A stretch of DNA of 64,000 nucleotides from Mycolicibacter icosiumassiliensis (GTDB lineage Bacteria > Actinomycetota > Actinomycetes > Mycobacteriales > Mycobacteriaceae). Numbering within the stretch: position 1 is the stretch's first letter; each line of letters opens with the position of its first letter. The DNA is taken from positions 302,801 to 366,800 of the forward strand of contig NZ_LT546166.1 of the NCBI RefSeq assembly GCF_900078685.2. The letters run 5' to 3'. Under the pieces are notes generated by a model, which was not told the DNA's origin, did not search any database, and was given only the letters and a program-made list of their open reading frames with translations. This document shows, one piece after another, positions 22,413 to 32,919 of the stretch. The position numbers were made by a program, and so were the translations under genes.

Positions 22413-24663
22413 TCGTGCTCGGCCGCCGACGACACCGACGTGATGCGGTGGATCGCGAAATCCTTCATCTGCCCCGACGTCGAATCGAACGCCACCAGCC
22501 GCCCACCCAGCACCTGGGTGGGGGCCACCTCGCGCTGGGTGGCCACCCCGGCGGCGTCGACGTAGCCGATCAGCACCGTGGCCCGCTCCAGCGCGGCGCG
22601 CTTGAGCATGATCATCGCGGTCACCGGATCCAGCCGGATGTTGTCGAACGGCGCCGACGTCACCGTGCGCAGCACCCGGACCAGCGCGGTCAGGCTGTCG
22701 TCACCGGGACCGGCGTGCGGCCGGTGCCCGCGACGCTCCGCCGGGGTGTGCACCCGCATGCCGCGCGGCCGGATGTCGACGATCGTTCCGGTGGCATCCT
22801 CGGCGGCCGGGGCGAAACCCGCGTCGCGCAGCGCCGCCAACACGTCGGCAAGCGGAGCCTGCGCCACAGCCACGGTCGGGGCGAGCATCCGCAGGCCCAG
22901 CGCCTCGGCGGCCGGAACGGCGACCGCCTGGGCCAGCAGCGCGGGATCCTCGCAGCGTACGAAGGAGGCCGCCAGCCCGATCCGCAACTGGCCGTGCCGG
23001 CGCGCCACGTCATCGATCAGGTAGCTGAGTCCCTGCGGCACCGGGGTTTTGGAGTGCTTCTCGAAGAACGCACGCAGGCCCGCGCCGGTACGGCCCACGT
23101 CCAAGGCGGACCGGATGGTCTGTTCGGAGACCCGATAGACCATCGCCGCGCCGGCCGATTCCACGGTGGCCACGACGGCCAACTCCTCGGCGAGTTCACG
23201 TTTCAGTGGCCCCGGCACCACGACAGTCAGGTCGGCCTGAACCAGGAAGTGGTCAATCGGCTCGGGCAACGCCTTGGCCATTGCGGCGACCGCGGCGGCG
23301 CCGTCGGCGGCGTCGGTGTCGGCCAGCAGGATCCGTCCCGGGAAGCTGAGCGAGCCGCGGCCCAACACGCCCAGGGCGTGCGCCTCGTCGAGCAGTTCGC
23401 CCACCGGTCCGGGCTGTAGCCGGTTGGCCCAGCGCGGCCGGCGCCAGATGAGCGCCTGCGACGCGGTCACCGCGTCGACGCCGGAGCCAACGGGCAGTTC
23501 GGCGAGCATGCCTAGCAGCAGCCGGCGATCCAGCGGGGCGGCGGTGGAGAAGAGCGGGGTGGACAGCGCCGCCCGGGGTTTGCCGTCGGCGCCGCGGCTG
23601 CCGATCAGACCCGGCCGGGCCGGCAGATCCAGCCAGGTGGCGGCCAGCAGATGCCAGCGCTCCGCGGTGGGCTGCTCGGCGAACCGGTCGGCGAGCACCG
23701 TCGGCGCCCAGTACGGGCCGTCGGCGTCGGGCCAGTCCCGTTGGTCCACGGTCGCCGGGTCGGGAAAATCGGCTGCGATCAGCCGGGCGGTCGCGGCGAC
23801 CTCAAGCAGCAGGCCCAGCCGGGTTTCGTCGACACCGGTGGTCTTGGCCAGCCGCTTGACCTCGCGTACCCCCAGCCCGCCGCTGCGCAGCTCCGGCACA
23901 GGCGTTTCGCTCAGATTGGCGAGGATCACATCGAGTTCGCGCAACACGTCGATCACCGCCCCGGCGGCCGCTGCGTCGACATCGGCGGCGGTGGTCTGCG
24001 ACACCACCGGGTCGGGTTCATGCAACGTGATGGGGCCCGGCTGCTCGCCCCGCAGCACCTGCCCGACGAGCCGCGGCAGGATCACCGTCTCGTCGTCGAT
24101 GCGGCGCAGCAGGCCGGCCGCCAGCAGCTTGGGCACCGGGCGTTCCGGGGGTGCATCGGGGGCGGCGTCGCGAGTGCGCCCGATCGGGGAGCCGGTCAGC
24201 AGCTTGTCCAGCAGGTCACGCTGCGGTGCGTCCAGTTCGGCGATGGCCGCAACGATTTGTTCGGCGCCCTGCGCCGAGTTCTCCCGGGTGACCTGGCCCG
24301 GATGCCAGGGCAGGCCTGCGCCTGCTTCGGCGACGACGCGCAGCACTCCGCCGGGCTCATGCGGCGGTCCCAGCTTCGCCTCTCCTTCGTCGAGCCTCGC
24401 TGAACCGTCCGGTTCGATCGAACCCCAACACAACGCCCGCTCGATCAAGTCGGTCAACGCCTCGGTCACCGCGGCGGCGGGGGCGCGCTCGCCGAGCAGG
24501 GCCAGCAGATCGGCGACCGGCACGCCGGTGCCGTCGGCATGCAGCTCCAGCAGCGCAGTGGTTGGGCGAGGTCGGGCCGCAGCTTCAGTAGCCGGATCAG
24601 ATCCTCATCGGGCAGGTCGGCCAGCCACGACCCCAGTGGGACGCCCCGGGCGCGTTCGGTCAT
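22409..24663 (-). pseudogene. Helicase-associated domain protein (Rv0862c-like), N-terminal deletion/frameshift plus in-frame repeat insertion
   Basis: The locus starts at ATG 24663 with LGSWLADLPDEDLIRLLKLR and PDLAQP, the conserved Rv0862c N-terminus. It then shifts frame near 24560: the next family-like sequence, TALLELHADGTGVPVADLLA, is in another frame, and about 40 residues normally found between are missing. The rest (704 codons from GTG 24523 to 22409) is open and contains the XPB-associated helicase C-terminal-like domain. At residues ~37-57 of that frame a repeat-encoded peptide (GEAKLGPPHEPGG) is inserted where M. tuberculosis has none. The gene may be dead or expressed as an N-truncated protein. 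Function of the family is unknown; adjacency to ercc3 is conserved. Confidence 0.75.
24348..24407 (-). repeat. 60-bp interspersed repeat, copy A (in-frame inside the Rv0862c-like gene)
   Basis: On the minus strand it begins CGGTTCAGCGAGGCTCGACG and ends with GGACCGCCGCATGAGCCCGG CGG. It differs from copy C at 3 and from copy B at 4 of 60 positions. It sits in the coding strand of the host gene and is translated without a stop. Confidence 0.9.
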
Positions 24664-24725
24664 CGACGACCAGCGTAAGGCCCAACCGGTGAACGTCGTC
24701 GATCGCGACCTGTCAGAATGGATCC

Positions 24726-24914
24726 GTGGCTGGAAACCAGGACAACAAGAACCGGTACGTCGACAACGGTTGGCCGGAGACCGACGGCGAACCCGCTGTC
24801 AGTGAGCTGCGCACCGATCGGACTGGCGCACTGTCGCCGTTCGGGGACCTCGTGTTCCCGCTGCCGTCCGACGAGCTGCCCTACGTGCATCCGGTCACCG
24901 TCGTCAACCGGTAG
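24726..24914 (+). CDS. Conserved small hypothetical protein (Rv0863-like)
   Basis: A 62-residue polar protein ([40 protein letters not shown]) with no membrane segment or signal peptide. It matches, from memory, the small Rv0863 protein in the same place between Rv0862c and moaC. The start is GTG 24726. It ends 11 bp before moaC and is probably co-transcribed with the molybdopterin genes. Function unknown. Confidence 0.72.
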   Translation: MAGNQDNKNRYVDNGWPETDGEPAVSELRTDRTGALSPFGDLVFPLPSDELPYVHPVTVVNR

Positions 24915-24925
24915 GCGGTGACGCC

Positions 24926-25399
24926 ATGACCGGGCCGCTCTCACACCTCGACGACCGGGGTGCGGCCCATATGGTCGATGTCAGCGCAAAGGCGACCACC
25001 AAGCGGGTAGCGGTCGCCGGCGGCGTGCTCCGCACTACCGCCGAAGTGGTACAGCTGATTTCGGCCGGCGGCCTGCCTAAGGGTGACGCCTTGGCCACCG
25101 CGCGGGTGGCCGGCATCATGGCCGCCAAACGCACCAGCGATCTGGTCCCGCTCTGCCATCAACTGGCTCTTACCGGGGTCGACGTGGACTTCACCATCGG
25201 GCAATCCCAGATCGACATCACCGCCTCGGTACGCACCACTGATCGCACCGGGGTGGAGATGGAAGCGCTGACCGCGGTGAGCGTGGCGGCCCTGACCCTC
25301 TACGACATGATCAAGGCCGTCGACCGCGCCGCCGTCATCGACAACATCCGCGTGCTGAGCAAGGACGGCGGCCGTACCGGGGCCTGGGAGCGCACGTGA
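24926..25399 (+). CDS. moaC: Cyclic pyranopterin monophosphate synthase MoaC
   Basis: A 157-residue MoaC: N-terminal [20 protein letters not shown], the active-site region [20 protein letters not shown], and [21 protein letters not shown] with the conserved basic KAVDR. It completes conversion of the MoaA product to cyclic pyranopterin monophosphate in molybdenum cofactor synthesis. It overlaps mog by 4 bp and is syntenic with Rv0864. Confidence 0.95.
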   Translation: MTGPLSHLDDRGAAHMVDVSAKATTKRVAVAGGVLRTTAEVVQLISAGGLPKGDALATARVAGIMAAKRTSDLVPLCHQLALTGVDVDFTIGQSQIDITASVRTTDRTGVEMEALTAVSVAALTLYDMIKAVDRAAVIDNIRVLSKDGGRTGAWERT

Positions 25400-25875
25400 G
25401 CGACCGAACCGCCCGAATCATCATCGCCTCCACCCGAGCCTCGTCGGGGGTGTACACCGACCGCACCGGGCCGATCATCGCCGACTGGCTGGCGCAGCGC
25501 GGCTTCGCCCCGGTGCAGCCCGAGGTGGTGCCCGACGGCGAGCCGGTTGGCGCCGCCCTGCGCGCCGCGGCGGCCGACCGGGTGGACCTGATCATCACCT
25601 CCGGCGGCACCGGTATTTCGCCGACCGATGACACCCCGGCGCAGACGCTCGCCGTGCTCGACTACGAGATCCCCGGCCTGGCCGACGCCATCCGCCGATC
25701 CGGACTGCCGAAGGTGCCGACCTCGGTGCTGTCTCGTGGCGTGTGCGGGGTGGCCGGCCGCAGCCTGGTCGTCAACCTGCCCGGGTCCTCCGGTGGGGTG
25801 CGCGACGGGCTTGGCGTGCTCGCCGACGTCCTGGATCACGCCTTGGACCAGCTCGCCGGCGGGGACCACCGGTGA
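25396..25875 (+). CDS. mog: Molybdopterin adenylyltransferase Mog
   Basis: A 159-residue MogA/MoaB fold protein with the molybdopterin-binding signature [17 protein letters not shown] and [20 protein letters not shown]. It adenylates molybdopterin before metal insertion. GTG 25396 overlaps the moaC stop and its own stop overlaps the moaE2 start, giving a tightly coupled moaC-mog-moaE2 operon as in Rv0864-Rv0866. Confidence 0.94.
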   Translation: MSDRTARIIIASTRASSGVYTDRTGPIIADWLAQRGFAPVQPEVVPDGEPVGAALRAAAADRVDLIITSGGTGISPTDDTPAQTLAVLDYEIPGLADAIRRSGLPKVPTSVLSRGVCGVAGRSLVVNLPGSSGGVRDGLGVLADVLDHALDQLAGGDHR

Positions 25876-26309
25876 CGGGCTCCGGGGGGCTGATCCTGCG
25901 GGCCGCGATCACCGAGCAGCCCATCGTGCTGTCCGAACACGAGCAGCTGGTCGGCCATCGGGCCGCGGGAGCGATCGTGGGATTCGTCGGCATGATCCGC
26001 GACCACGACCACGGCCGGCAGGTCACCCGGCTGGAATACTCCGCACACCCGTCGGCGCAGCAGGTGATGGCCGACGTGTTGGCCGAGGTTGCCGAGCAGG
26101 CCGTCGGGATCCGTGCGCTGGCGGCCAGCCACCGGATCGGTGTGCTGCACATCGGTGACGCCGCGCTGGTGGCTGCGGTGGCAGCCGATCACCGCCGGGA
26201 GGCTTTCGATGCTTGCGCGCTGCTTGTGGACACCATCAAGGCGCGGCTGCCGGTGTGGAAGCACCAGTTCTTCGCCGACGACACCGAGGAGTGGGTCGGC
26301 TCGGCCTGA
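25872..26309 (+). CDS. moaE2: Molybdopterin synthase catalytic subunit MoaE2
   Basis: A 145-residue Moa[41 protein letters not shown], the active-site [20 protein letters not shown], and [14 protein letters not shown]. With MoaD2 (encoded at 27634) it transfers sulfur to precursor Z to form molybdopterin. I use GTG 25872 (GTGA overlap with mog); the frame extends upstream but only as an antisense-like shadow. A bidirectional terminator follows. Confidence 0.93.
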   Translation: MTGSGGLILRAAITEQPIVLSEHEQLVGHRAAGAIVGFVGMIRDHDHGRQVTRLEYSAHPSAQQVMADVLAEVAEQAVGIRALAASHRIGVLHIGDAALVAAVAADHRREAFDACALLVDTIKARLPVWKHQFFADDTEEWVGSA

Positions 26310-26324
26310 GGGCCGTCAGAAGCG

Positions 26325-26361
26325 AAAAAGCGGGGCCGGCTTGCGCCGACCCCGCTTCTTT
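26325..26361. terminator. Bidirectional terminator between moaE2 and rpfA
   Basis: AAGCGGGGCCGGC (26328-26340), loop TTGC, then GCCGACCCCGCTT (26345-26357) with one mismatch, A-run on the left and CTTTCT on the right. It serves both convergent transcripts. Confidence 0.85.
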
Positions 26362-26368
26362 CTGTTGT

Positions 26369-27425
<1,057 letters not shown>

Positions 27426-27633
27426 GACAGGTGGATCGAACGGAAAATTTTCGATACACCCGGAGATGTACCGTAACCGCTCTTACCCGCTGCGTCACCC
27501 TTATCGCTCCCGGGCGTTTTCATCGCTGGCTCTTCCTAAACCACCAGGAACGCCCGGCATTTATGCAGGTCAAAGCCCACTCCACCAAGCCGTTGCCGGC
27601 TTGTAATCAATTCGTTATGTGACGTAGATCATG

Positions 27634-27915
27634 CTATCCGCCGGCGAATGGCGGCAGTACGTCGACCGTCTCGCCGGGCTGCAAAGCCGCCTCGCGGTCG
27701 CGCACCGCGACCCCGTCGCGCAAGAAAGAGCACCGGCTCAGCACCGACGCCAGCCGTTCATTCCGGGCGGCGAGGGTCTGGGTCAAGGCGGCCACCCCGC
27801 CCCCGCGGGGCACGCTGACGGTCTCCGATTCGGCTCCGGCGGCGGCCTGAGCCGCTGCGAAATAGCGGACCGTCACCGCGACGCCCGCATCGGTGGCGCC
27901 GGTCTCAGAGGTCAT
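27634..27915 (-). CDS. moaD2: Molybdopterin synthase sulfur carrier subunit MoaD2
   Basis: A 93-residue ubiquitin-like protein: VTVRYFAAAQAAAGAESETV, SRCSFLRDGVAVRDREAALQ, and the essential C-terminal VDVLPPFAGG with Gly-Gly for thiocarboxylation. It delivers sulfur to MoaE2. It starts 3 bp after the moaA2 stop, so both are co-transcribed, as in Rv0868c-Rv0869c. rpfA downstream has its own long leader. Confidence 0.93.
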   Translation of the reverse strand: MTSETGATDAGVAVTVRYFAAAQAAAGAESETVSVPRGGGVAALTQTLAARNERLASVLSRCSFLRDGVAVRDREAALQPGETVDVLPPFAGG

Positions 27916-27918
27916 GGA

Positions 27919-29058
27919 TCAGCCGCCGATCGCGCTCATCGGGCGGTCCGGCTGGATGAAATCCGGATCGTTGATGCCATGGCCGGCCTTCTTGGTCCAC
28001 ATCGCGGCCCGCCACGCCTGCTCGATGGCGTCGTCGCCAGAACCATCTCGCAGTAGGGCGCGCAGGTCGGACTCCTCGGTGGCGAACAGGCAGTTGCGGA
28101 TCTGGCCGTCGGCGGTGAGTCTCGTCCGGTCGCAGTCTCCGCAGAATGGCCGCGATACCGAAGCGATGATCCCGAATGTGCCTGCCGGGGTCTCCGGGCC
28201 CTCGTCAACCAGCCAGAGCTCGGCCGGCGCGGAGCCGCGCGGCTTCGGGTCGGGCCGCAGGGTGAACTGGGCCTGCACTGTCTCCAGCAGCCGCTCGACG
28301 CTCAGGCCGGCGTCGCGGTTCCAGTTGTGGTCGGCATCCAACGGCATCATCTCGATCACCCGCAGGTGGTAGCCGTGCAGTAGGCAGAAGCGCAGCAGGT
28401 TGATGATGTCGTCGCCGGTGATCTTGGGATCGAGCACGGCGTTGACCTTGATCGGCGTCATCCCGGCCTGCGCGGCCGCATCTAGGCCGGCGAGCACGTC
28501 GGGTAGGCGGTCACGCCGGGTGATCTCGGCGAAGTGGGCGCGGTCGACGGTGTCCAGCGAGACGTTGATGCGGTCCAGCCCAGCCGCCACCAGGGCGCCG
28601 GCCCGGCGTGCCAGGCCCAGGCCGTTGGTGGTCAACGCGATCTCGGGCCGCGGGCGCAGTGCCGCGGCGCCGGCCACCACGCCTTCGAGATGGCGGGCCA
28701 GCAGCGGCTCACCGCCGGTGAACCGGATGTCGGTGATGCCCAGCCGGGTGACACCGATCCGCATCAGCCGGATCAGCTCGTCGTCGCTCAGCAGGTGCTG
28801 GCTGGGAATCCAATCCAGGCCCTCGGCCGGCATGCAGTAGGTGCAGCGCAGGTTGCAACGGTCGGTCAGGGATATCCGCAGATCGGTGTGTACCCGCCCG
28901 AAGGTGTCCACCAGCGGACCGGTGGTCGGCATCTGCGTGGCGACGGCACGCAGCACGGCTTCGTGGAAGGCGGCTTTGCGGGCCGCCTCCTGGTGGTCCG
29001 CGTCGGCAGCATCCGCGTGCGGTGCCGGGGTGCGCAGACCCGCTTGCCTCAACGTCAT
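27919..29058 (-). CDS. moaA2: GTP 3',8-cyclase MoaA2
   Basis: A 379-residue radical SAM enzyme. The first cluster motif is CNLRCTYCMP (Cys68, 72, 75), followed by FTGGEPLLARH. The second, C-terminal cluster is CGDCDRTRLTADGQIRNC, and the protein ends RPMSAIGG with the conserved Gly-Gly tail. It converts GTP to the cyclopyranopterin precursor with MoaC. The N-terminus is about 20 residues longer than I recall for M. tuberculosis (ADAADADHQEAARKAAFHEA), low in conservation. The start is ATG 29058. Confidence 0.93.
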   Translation of the reverse strand: MTLRQAGLRTPAPHADAADADHQEAARKAAFHEAVLRAVATQMPTTGPLVDTFGRVHTDLRISLTDRCNLRCTYCMPAEGLDWIPSQHLLSDDELIRLMRIGVTRLGITDIRFTGGEPLLARHLEGVVAGAAALRPRPEIALTTNGLGLARRAGALVAAGLDRINVSLDTVDRAHFAEITRRDRLPDVLAGLDAAAQAGMTPIKVNAVLDPKITGDDIINLLRFCLLHGYHLRVIEMMPLDADHNWNRDAGLSVERLLETVQAQFTLRPDPKPRGSAPAELWLVDEGPETPAGTFGIIASVSRPFCGDCDRTRLTADGQIRNCLFATEESDLRALLRDGSGDDAIEQAWRAAMWTKKAGHGINDPDFIQPDRPMSAIGG

Positions 29059-29199
29059 GTCCGTATCCGATTCGGTAGGCCGGGGAGCGACCGAATCGAC
29101 TTCGGCGTCCGGTCCCTGTCTCCTCCAGCGGCTTCACCAGCGTACCGAGGAAACCTGGGTGTTTTGCGGGTCTGGGCCCTAGTAGGATCGGCTGCTGAC

Positions 29200-29221
29200 G
29201 CGTCCTGCGCAGGCGGGACGC
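29200..29221 (+). promoter_or_regulatory. Short hairpin in the cspB leader
   Basis: GCGTCC (29200-29205) pairs with GGACGC (29216-29221) with a 10-nt loop, about 50 nt before the cspB GTG. The 29059-29272 interval otherwise shows no gene; Rv0870c and Rv0872c equivalents, expected around here, are absent. Confidence 0.3.
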
Positions 29222-29272
29222 TTCCTTTATGTCCTCGAGTACGTGATCAAGCAAGACAAGCAGGTGAGACCA

Positions 29273-29686
29273 GTGCCGACCGGCAAGGTGAAGTGGTACG
29301 ACGCCGCTAAGGGCTTCGGCTTCCTGTCCCAGGAAGAAGGTGAGGACGTCTACGTCCGCGCCTCGGCCCTGCCGGACGGTGTGGAGGGTCTCAAGGCAGG
29401 CCAGCGGGTCGAGTTCGGCGTCGCCGCCGGACGCCGCGGTCCGCAGGCGCTGACGGTGAAGTTGATCGACCCGCCGCCGAGCCTGTCGCGGACCCGACGT
29501 GAGGCGGCGCCGGCGGTCGAGCATCGGCACACCCCCGATGAGCTGCACGGCATGGTCGAGGACATGATCACCCTGCTGGAAGGCACTGTGCAGCCGGAGC
29601 TGCGCAAGGGGCGTTACCCGGACCGCAAGACCGCTCGGCAGATCTCCGAGGTGGTCAAGGCCGTGGCGCGCGAGCTCGACGCCTGA
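29273..29686 (+). CDS. cspB: Cold shock-like protein CspB
   Basis: A 137-residue protein: an N-terminal cold-shock domain with RNP motifs KGFGFLSQE and DVYVRASAL, then a conserved C-terminal extension ([11 protein letters not shown]-type: [40 protein letters not shown]). This long form corresponds to Rv0871. It binds single-stranded RNA/DNA. GTG 29273 ([10 protein letters not shown]) is chosen over the upstream GTG 29243, which adds residues absent from the family. A 22-nt hairpin lies about 50 nt upstream. Confidence 0.88.
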   Translation: MPTGKVKWYDAAKGFGFLSQEEGEDVYVRASALPDGVEGLKAGQRVEFGVAAGRRGPQALTVKLIDPPPSLSRTRREAAPAVEHRHTPDELHGMVEDMITLLEGTVQPELRKGRYPDRKTARQISEVVKAVARELDA

Positions 29687-29913
29687 GTCCGGTCGGTGCT
29701 GGCGATCCCACCGTGGATGGCGATCGCCGCTGACTGACTACTGAAAAGACAGCAGCGACCCCGTGGATGCTCCTCACGTGGGCGGGTGCGCTGTGGGCGG
29801 TCCGGCTGGTGGTGAGCGGCTGGTCGACCCGCCGCGCCGCGTTTGGTTTGACACCAACTGGTCAACCCCGGTAGCAGCCGTAGTCCGGCGGTGGCGGGTC
29901 CAGGAGGTGTCCG

Positions 29914-31845
29914 ATGACGCAGCAGGTGCAGATCAGCGAGGAACAAGCACGAGCTGTTGCCGAGGAGTCTCGCGAGAGCGGCTGGGACAAGCCATCTTTC
30001 GCCAAAGGGCTGTTCCTCGGGAAGTTTCCCCTGTCGCTCATCCACCCGTTTCCCCAACCTTCCGAGCGCGACGCTGCGCGTATCGAGGATTTTCTGGGCA
30101 GGCTGCGGGAACTTCTGGACACCATGGACGGCGCGGTTATCGAGCGTGACGCACAGATCCCCGACGAATACGTCAAAGGACTCGCCGCGCTCGGCTGCTT
30201 CGGGCTGAAGATCCCCGTCGAGTATGGCGGTCTGGGCATGTCGCAGGTCGCCTATAACCGGGCCCTGATGATGGTGTCGAGCGTGCATCCCAGTCTCGGC
30301 GCGCTGCTGAGCGCCCATCAATCGATCGGGGTGCCCGAACCGCTCAAACTGGCCGGCACCGACCAACAGAAGAAGTTGTTCCTGCCGCGTTGCGCGGCCG
30401 GGGCGATCTCGGCCTTCCTATTGACCGAACCGGACGTGGGATCCGATCCTGCGCGGCTGTCCTCGACCGCGAGACCGATCGAGGACGGGGCGGCCTACGA
30501 GCTGGACGGGGTGAAGCTGTGGACCACCAACGGCGTGGTGGCTGAGCTGTTGGTGGTGATGGCGCGGGTGCCCCAGAGCGACGGCCACCGAGGAGGCATC
30601 AGTGCCTTCGTCGTGGAAGCCGATACGCCCGGGATCACCGTCGAACGCCGAAACCAGTTCATGGGGCTGCGCGGCATCGAGAACGGCGTGACTCGGCTGC
30701 ACAAGGTTCGGGTGCCCGCCGAGAACCTGGTGGGACGCGAGGGGGACGGTCTGAAGATAGCGCTGACCACTCTCAACGCCGGCCGCTTGGCCATCCCGGC
30801 GATGGCGACCGGATCGGCGAAATGGGCGCTGAAGATCGCTCGGCAGTGGTCCCGGGAGCGGGTCCAGTGGGGCCGCCCGGTAGGCGAGCACGAGGCCGTC
30901 GCCAAGAAGATCGCGTTCATCGCCGCCACCAGTTACGCGCTGGAAGCGGTCTTGGAGTTGTCCGGTCAGATGGCCGATGAAGGCCGCAACGACATCCGGA
31001 TTGAGGCGGCGCTGGCCAAACTGTGGTCCAGCGAGATGGCGTGCGTCATCGCCGATGAACTGTTGCAGATTCGCGGCGGCCGCGGCTACGAGACCGCCGA
31101 GTCGCTTGCAGCGCGCGGCGAGCGTGCGGTCCCGGTGGAGCAACTGGTTCGGGATCTGCGCATCAACCGGATCTTCGAAGGGTCCAGCGAGATCATGCGG
31201 CTGCTGATCGCGCGTGAGGCCGTCGATACTCACCTGAGTGCCGCGGGGGATCTCGCCAACCCCAAGGCGGTGCTGAGGCAGAAGGCCAGATCTGCCGCCG
31301 GGGCCAGCGGCTTCTATGCAAAGTGGTTGCCGCAACTGGTATTCGGGGCAGGGCAACGCCCCGCGGCGTACCGCGATTTCGGCACGTTGGCCACGCATCT
31401 GCGTTTTGTCGAACGCCATTCACGCAAACTGGCGCGCAACACGTTTTACGGCATGGCCCGGTGGCAGGCCGGCCTGGAGAAAAGGCAGGGGTTCCTGGGG
31501 CGGGTCGTCGATATCGGAGCGGAGCTGTTCGCGATGGCCGCGGTGTGCGTGCGCGCCGAGGCGCAGCGGGTGGCCGACCGGACCGAAGGCCAGCAGGCCT
31601 ATCAGCTGGCCGACGCATTCTGCGAGCAGTCTCGCCTGCGCGTCGGGGCTTTGTTCGCGGCGTTGTGGACCAACACCGACCGCGCCGATACCCAATTGGC
31701 CCACGGAGTGTTGGAGGATCGCTACGCCTGGCTGGAGGACGGCATCCTCGATCCGGCCGAGGGGACCGGTCCGTGGATTGCCCACTGGGAACCAGGGGCC
31801 TCTACCGAGGGGAACTTAGCGCGCCGCTTCCTTCCGGCCCCGTAG
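29914..31845 (+). CDS. fadE10: Acyl-CoA dehydrogenase FadE10
   Basis: A 643-residue long acyl-CoA dehydrogenase: N-terminal helical domain (FGLKIPVEYGGLGMSQVAYN), FAD/substrate motifs AFLLTEPDVGSDPARL and LWTTNGVV, the conserved QIRGGRGYE segment and INRIFEGSSEIMRL. A C-terminal extension of about 200 residues (ARNTFYGMARWQAGLEKRQG) is typical of the very-long-chain-like group. It starts the beta-oxidation of long acyl-CoA. Position corresponds to Rv0873. ATG 29914 follows AGGAGG. The 227 bp upstream have no gene. Confidence 0.92.
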   Translation: MTQQVQISEEQARAVAEESRESGWDKPSFAKGLFLGKFPLSLIHPFPQPSERDAARIEDFLGRLRELLDTMDGAVIERDAQIPDEYVKGLAALGCFGLKIPVEYGGLGMSQVAYNRALMMVSSVHPSLGALLSAHQSIGVPEPLKLAGTDQQKKLFLPRCAAGAISAFLLTEPDVGSDPARLSSTARPIEDGAAYELDGVKLWTTNGVVAELLVVMARVPQSDGHRGGISAFVVEADTPGITVERRNQFMGLRGIENGVTRLHKVRVPAENLVGREGDGLKIALTTLNAGRLAIPAMATGSAKWALKIARQWSRERVQWGRPVGEHEAVAKKIAFIAATSYALEAVLELSGQMADEGRNDIRIEAALAKLWSSEMACVIADELLQIRGGRGYETAESLAARGERAVPVEQLVRDLRINRIFEGSSEIMRLLIAREAVDTHLSAAGDLANPKAVLRQKARSAAGASGFYAKWLPQLVFGAGQRPAAYRDFGTLATHLRFVERHSRKLARNTFYGMARWQAGLEKRQGFLGRVVDIGAELFAMAAVCVRAEAQRVADRTEGQQAYQLADAFCEQSRLRVGALFAALWTNTDRADTQLAHGVLEDRYAWLEDGILDPAEGTGPWIAHWEPGASTEGNLARRFLPAP

Positions 31846-31902
31846 CTAGGCCCACCTCCCGGGCGCAGCACAGCCCGGTGTGATCGTGGCACTCTGGTAG
31901 CC

Positions 31903-32919
31903 ATGGCCAGCTATCTCGCCGGTGGCGACTTCAACCGCGACACCAACTACATCTCCACCCGGATCACCGCCGACGGCCGTGATGGATATCCCGTCGAACC
32001 GGGCCGGTATCGACTGGTCGTGGCGCGGGCCTGCCCGTGGGCCAACCGCACCATCATCGTGCGGCGGCTGCTTGGGCTGGAAAAGGCTATCTCCATAGGG
32101 TTTTGCGGTCCCACCCACGATAAGCGCAGTTGGACCTTCGATCTGGACCCCGGTGGCGTCGACCCGGTGCTGCAGATCCCGCGGCTGCAAGACGCGTACT
32201 TCAAGCGCTTCCCGGATTATCCCAAGGGCATCACCGTTCCGGCGATGGTCGATGTGCCCACCGGTGCGGTGGTGACCAACGACTTCGCTCAGATGACCCT
32301 GGACTTCTCCACCGAGTGGACGGCCTATCACCGCGACGGGGCCCCGCAGCTGTATCCCGAACCGCTGCGCGACGAGATCGACGAGGTGGCAAGGCGGATC
32401 TACACCGAGATCAACAACGGCGTGTACCGGTGCGGCTTCGCCGGCACCCAAGAGGTCTACGACGCTGCCTATGATCGGCTGTTCACCGCGCTGGACTGGG
32501 TCAGCGAACGCCTTGCCGATCAGCGATACCTGGTGGGGGACACCATCACCGAGGCTGATGTGCGACTGTTCACCACGCTGGCCCGGTTCGACCCGGTCTA
32601 TCACGGACATTTCAAATGCAACCGGCAGAAGCTGTCCGAGATGCCGGTGCTGTGGGCCTACGCTCGGGATCTGTTCCAGACGCCGGGGTTCGGCGACACC
32701 ACCGACTTCGTCCAGATCAAACAGCACTACTACATCATGCACGCCGACATCAATCCGTCGCAGATCGTTCCGGACGGTCCAGATCTGGCGAATTGGCTCT
32801 CACCACACGGGCGAGAAGCGCTGGGCGGCAGGCCGTTCGGGGACGGCACCCCGCCCGGAACCGTTCCGGCCGGCGAGCAGGTGCCGGCCGGTCACGGAGC
32901 TCAGCCGGCAGTCGCTTGA
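31903..32919 (+). CDS. Glutathionyl-hydroquinone reductase-like (Xi-class GST) protein
   Basis: A 338-residue Xi-class glutathione transferase fold: residues 39-50 read VVARACPWANRT with the catalytic Cys44 of the CPWA motif, followed by GLEKAISIGFCGPTHDKRSW and KGITVPAMVDVPTGAVVTND in the thioredoxin-like domain. The all-helical domain contains YLVGDTITEADVRLFTTLAR. In other bacteria these enzymes reduce thiol-conjugated hydroquinones with glutathione. Mycobacteria use mycothiol instead, so the physiological thiol is uncertain. A C-terminal Gly/Pro-rich tail is unusual. Not at this place in M. tuberculosis from memory. Confidence 0.85.
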   Translation: MASYLAGGDFNRDTNYISTRITADGRDGYPVEPGRYRLVVARACPWANRTIIVRRLLGLEKAISIGFCGPTHDKRSWTFDLDPGGVDPVLQIPRLQDAYFKRFPDYPKGITVPAMVDVPTGAVVTNDFAQMTLDFSTEWTAYHRDGAPQLYPEPLRDEIDEVARRIYTEINNGVYRCGFAGTQEVYDAAYDRLFTALDWVSERLADQRYLVGDTITEADVRLFTTLARFDPVYHGHFKCNRQKLSEMPVLWAYARDLFQTPGFGDTTDFVQIKQHYYIMHADINPSQIVPDGPDLANWLSPHGREALGGRPFGDGTPPGTVPAGEQVPAGHGAQPAVA

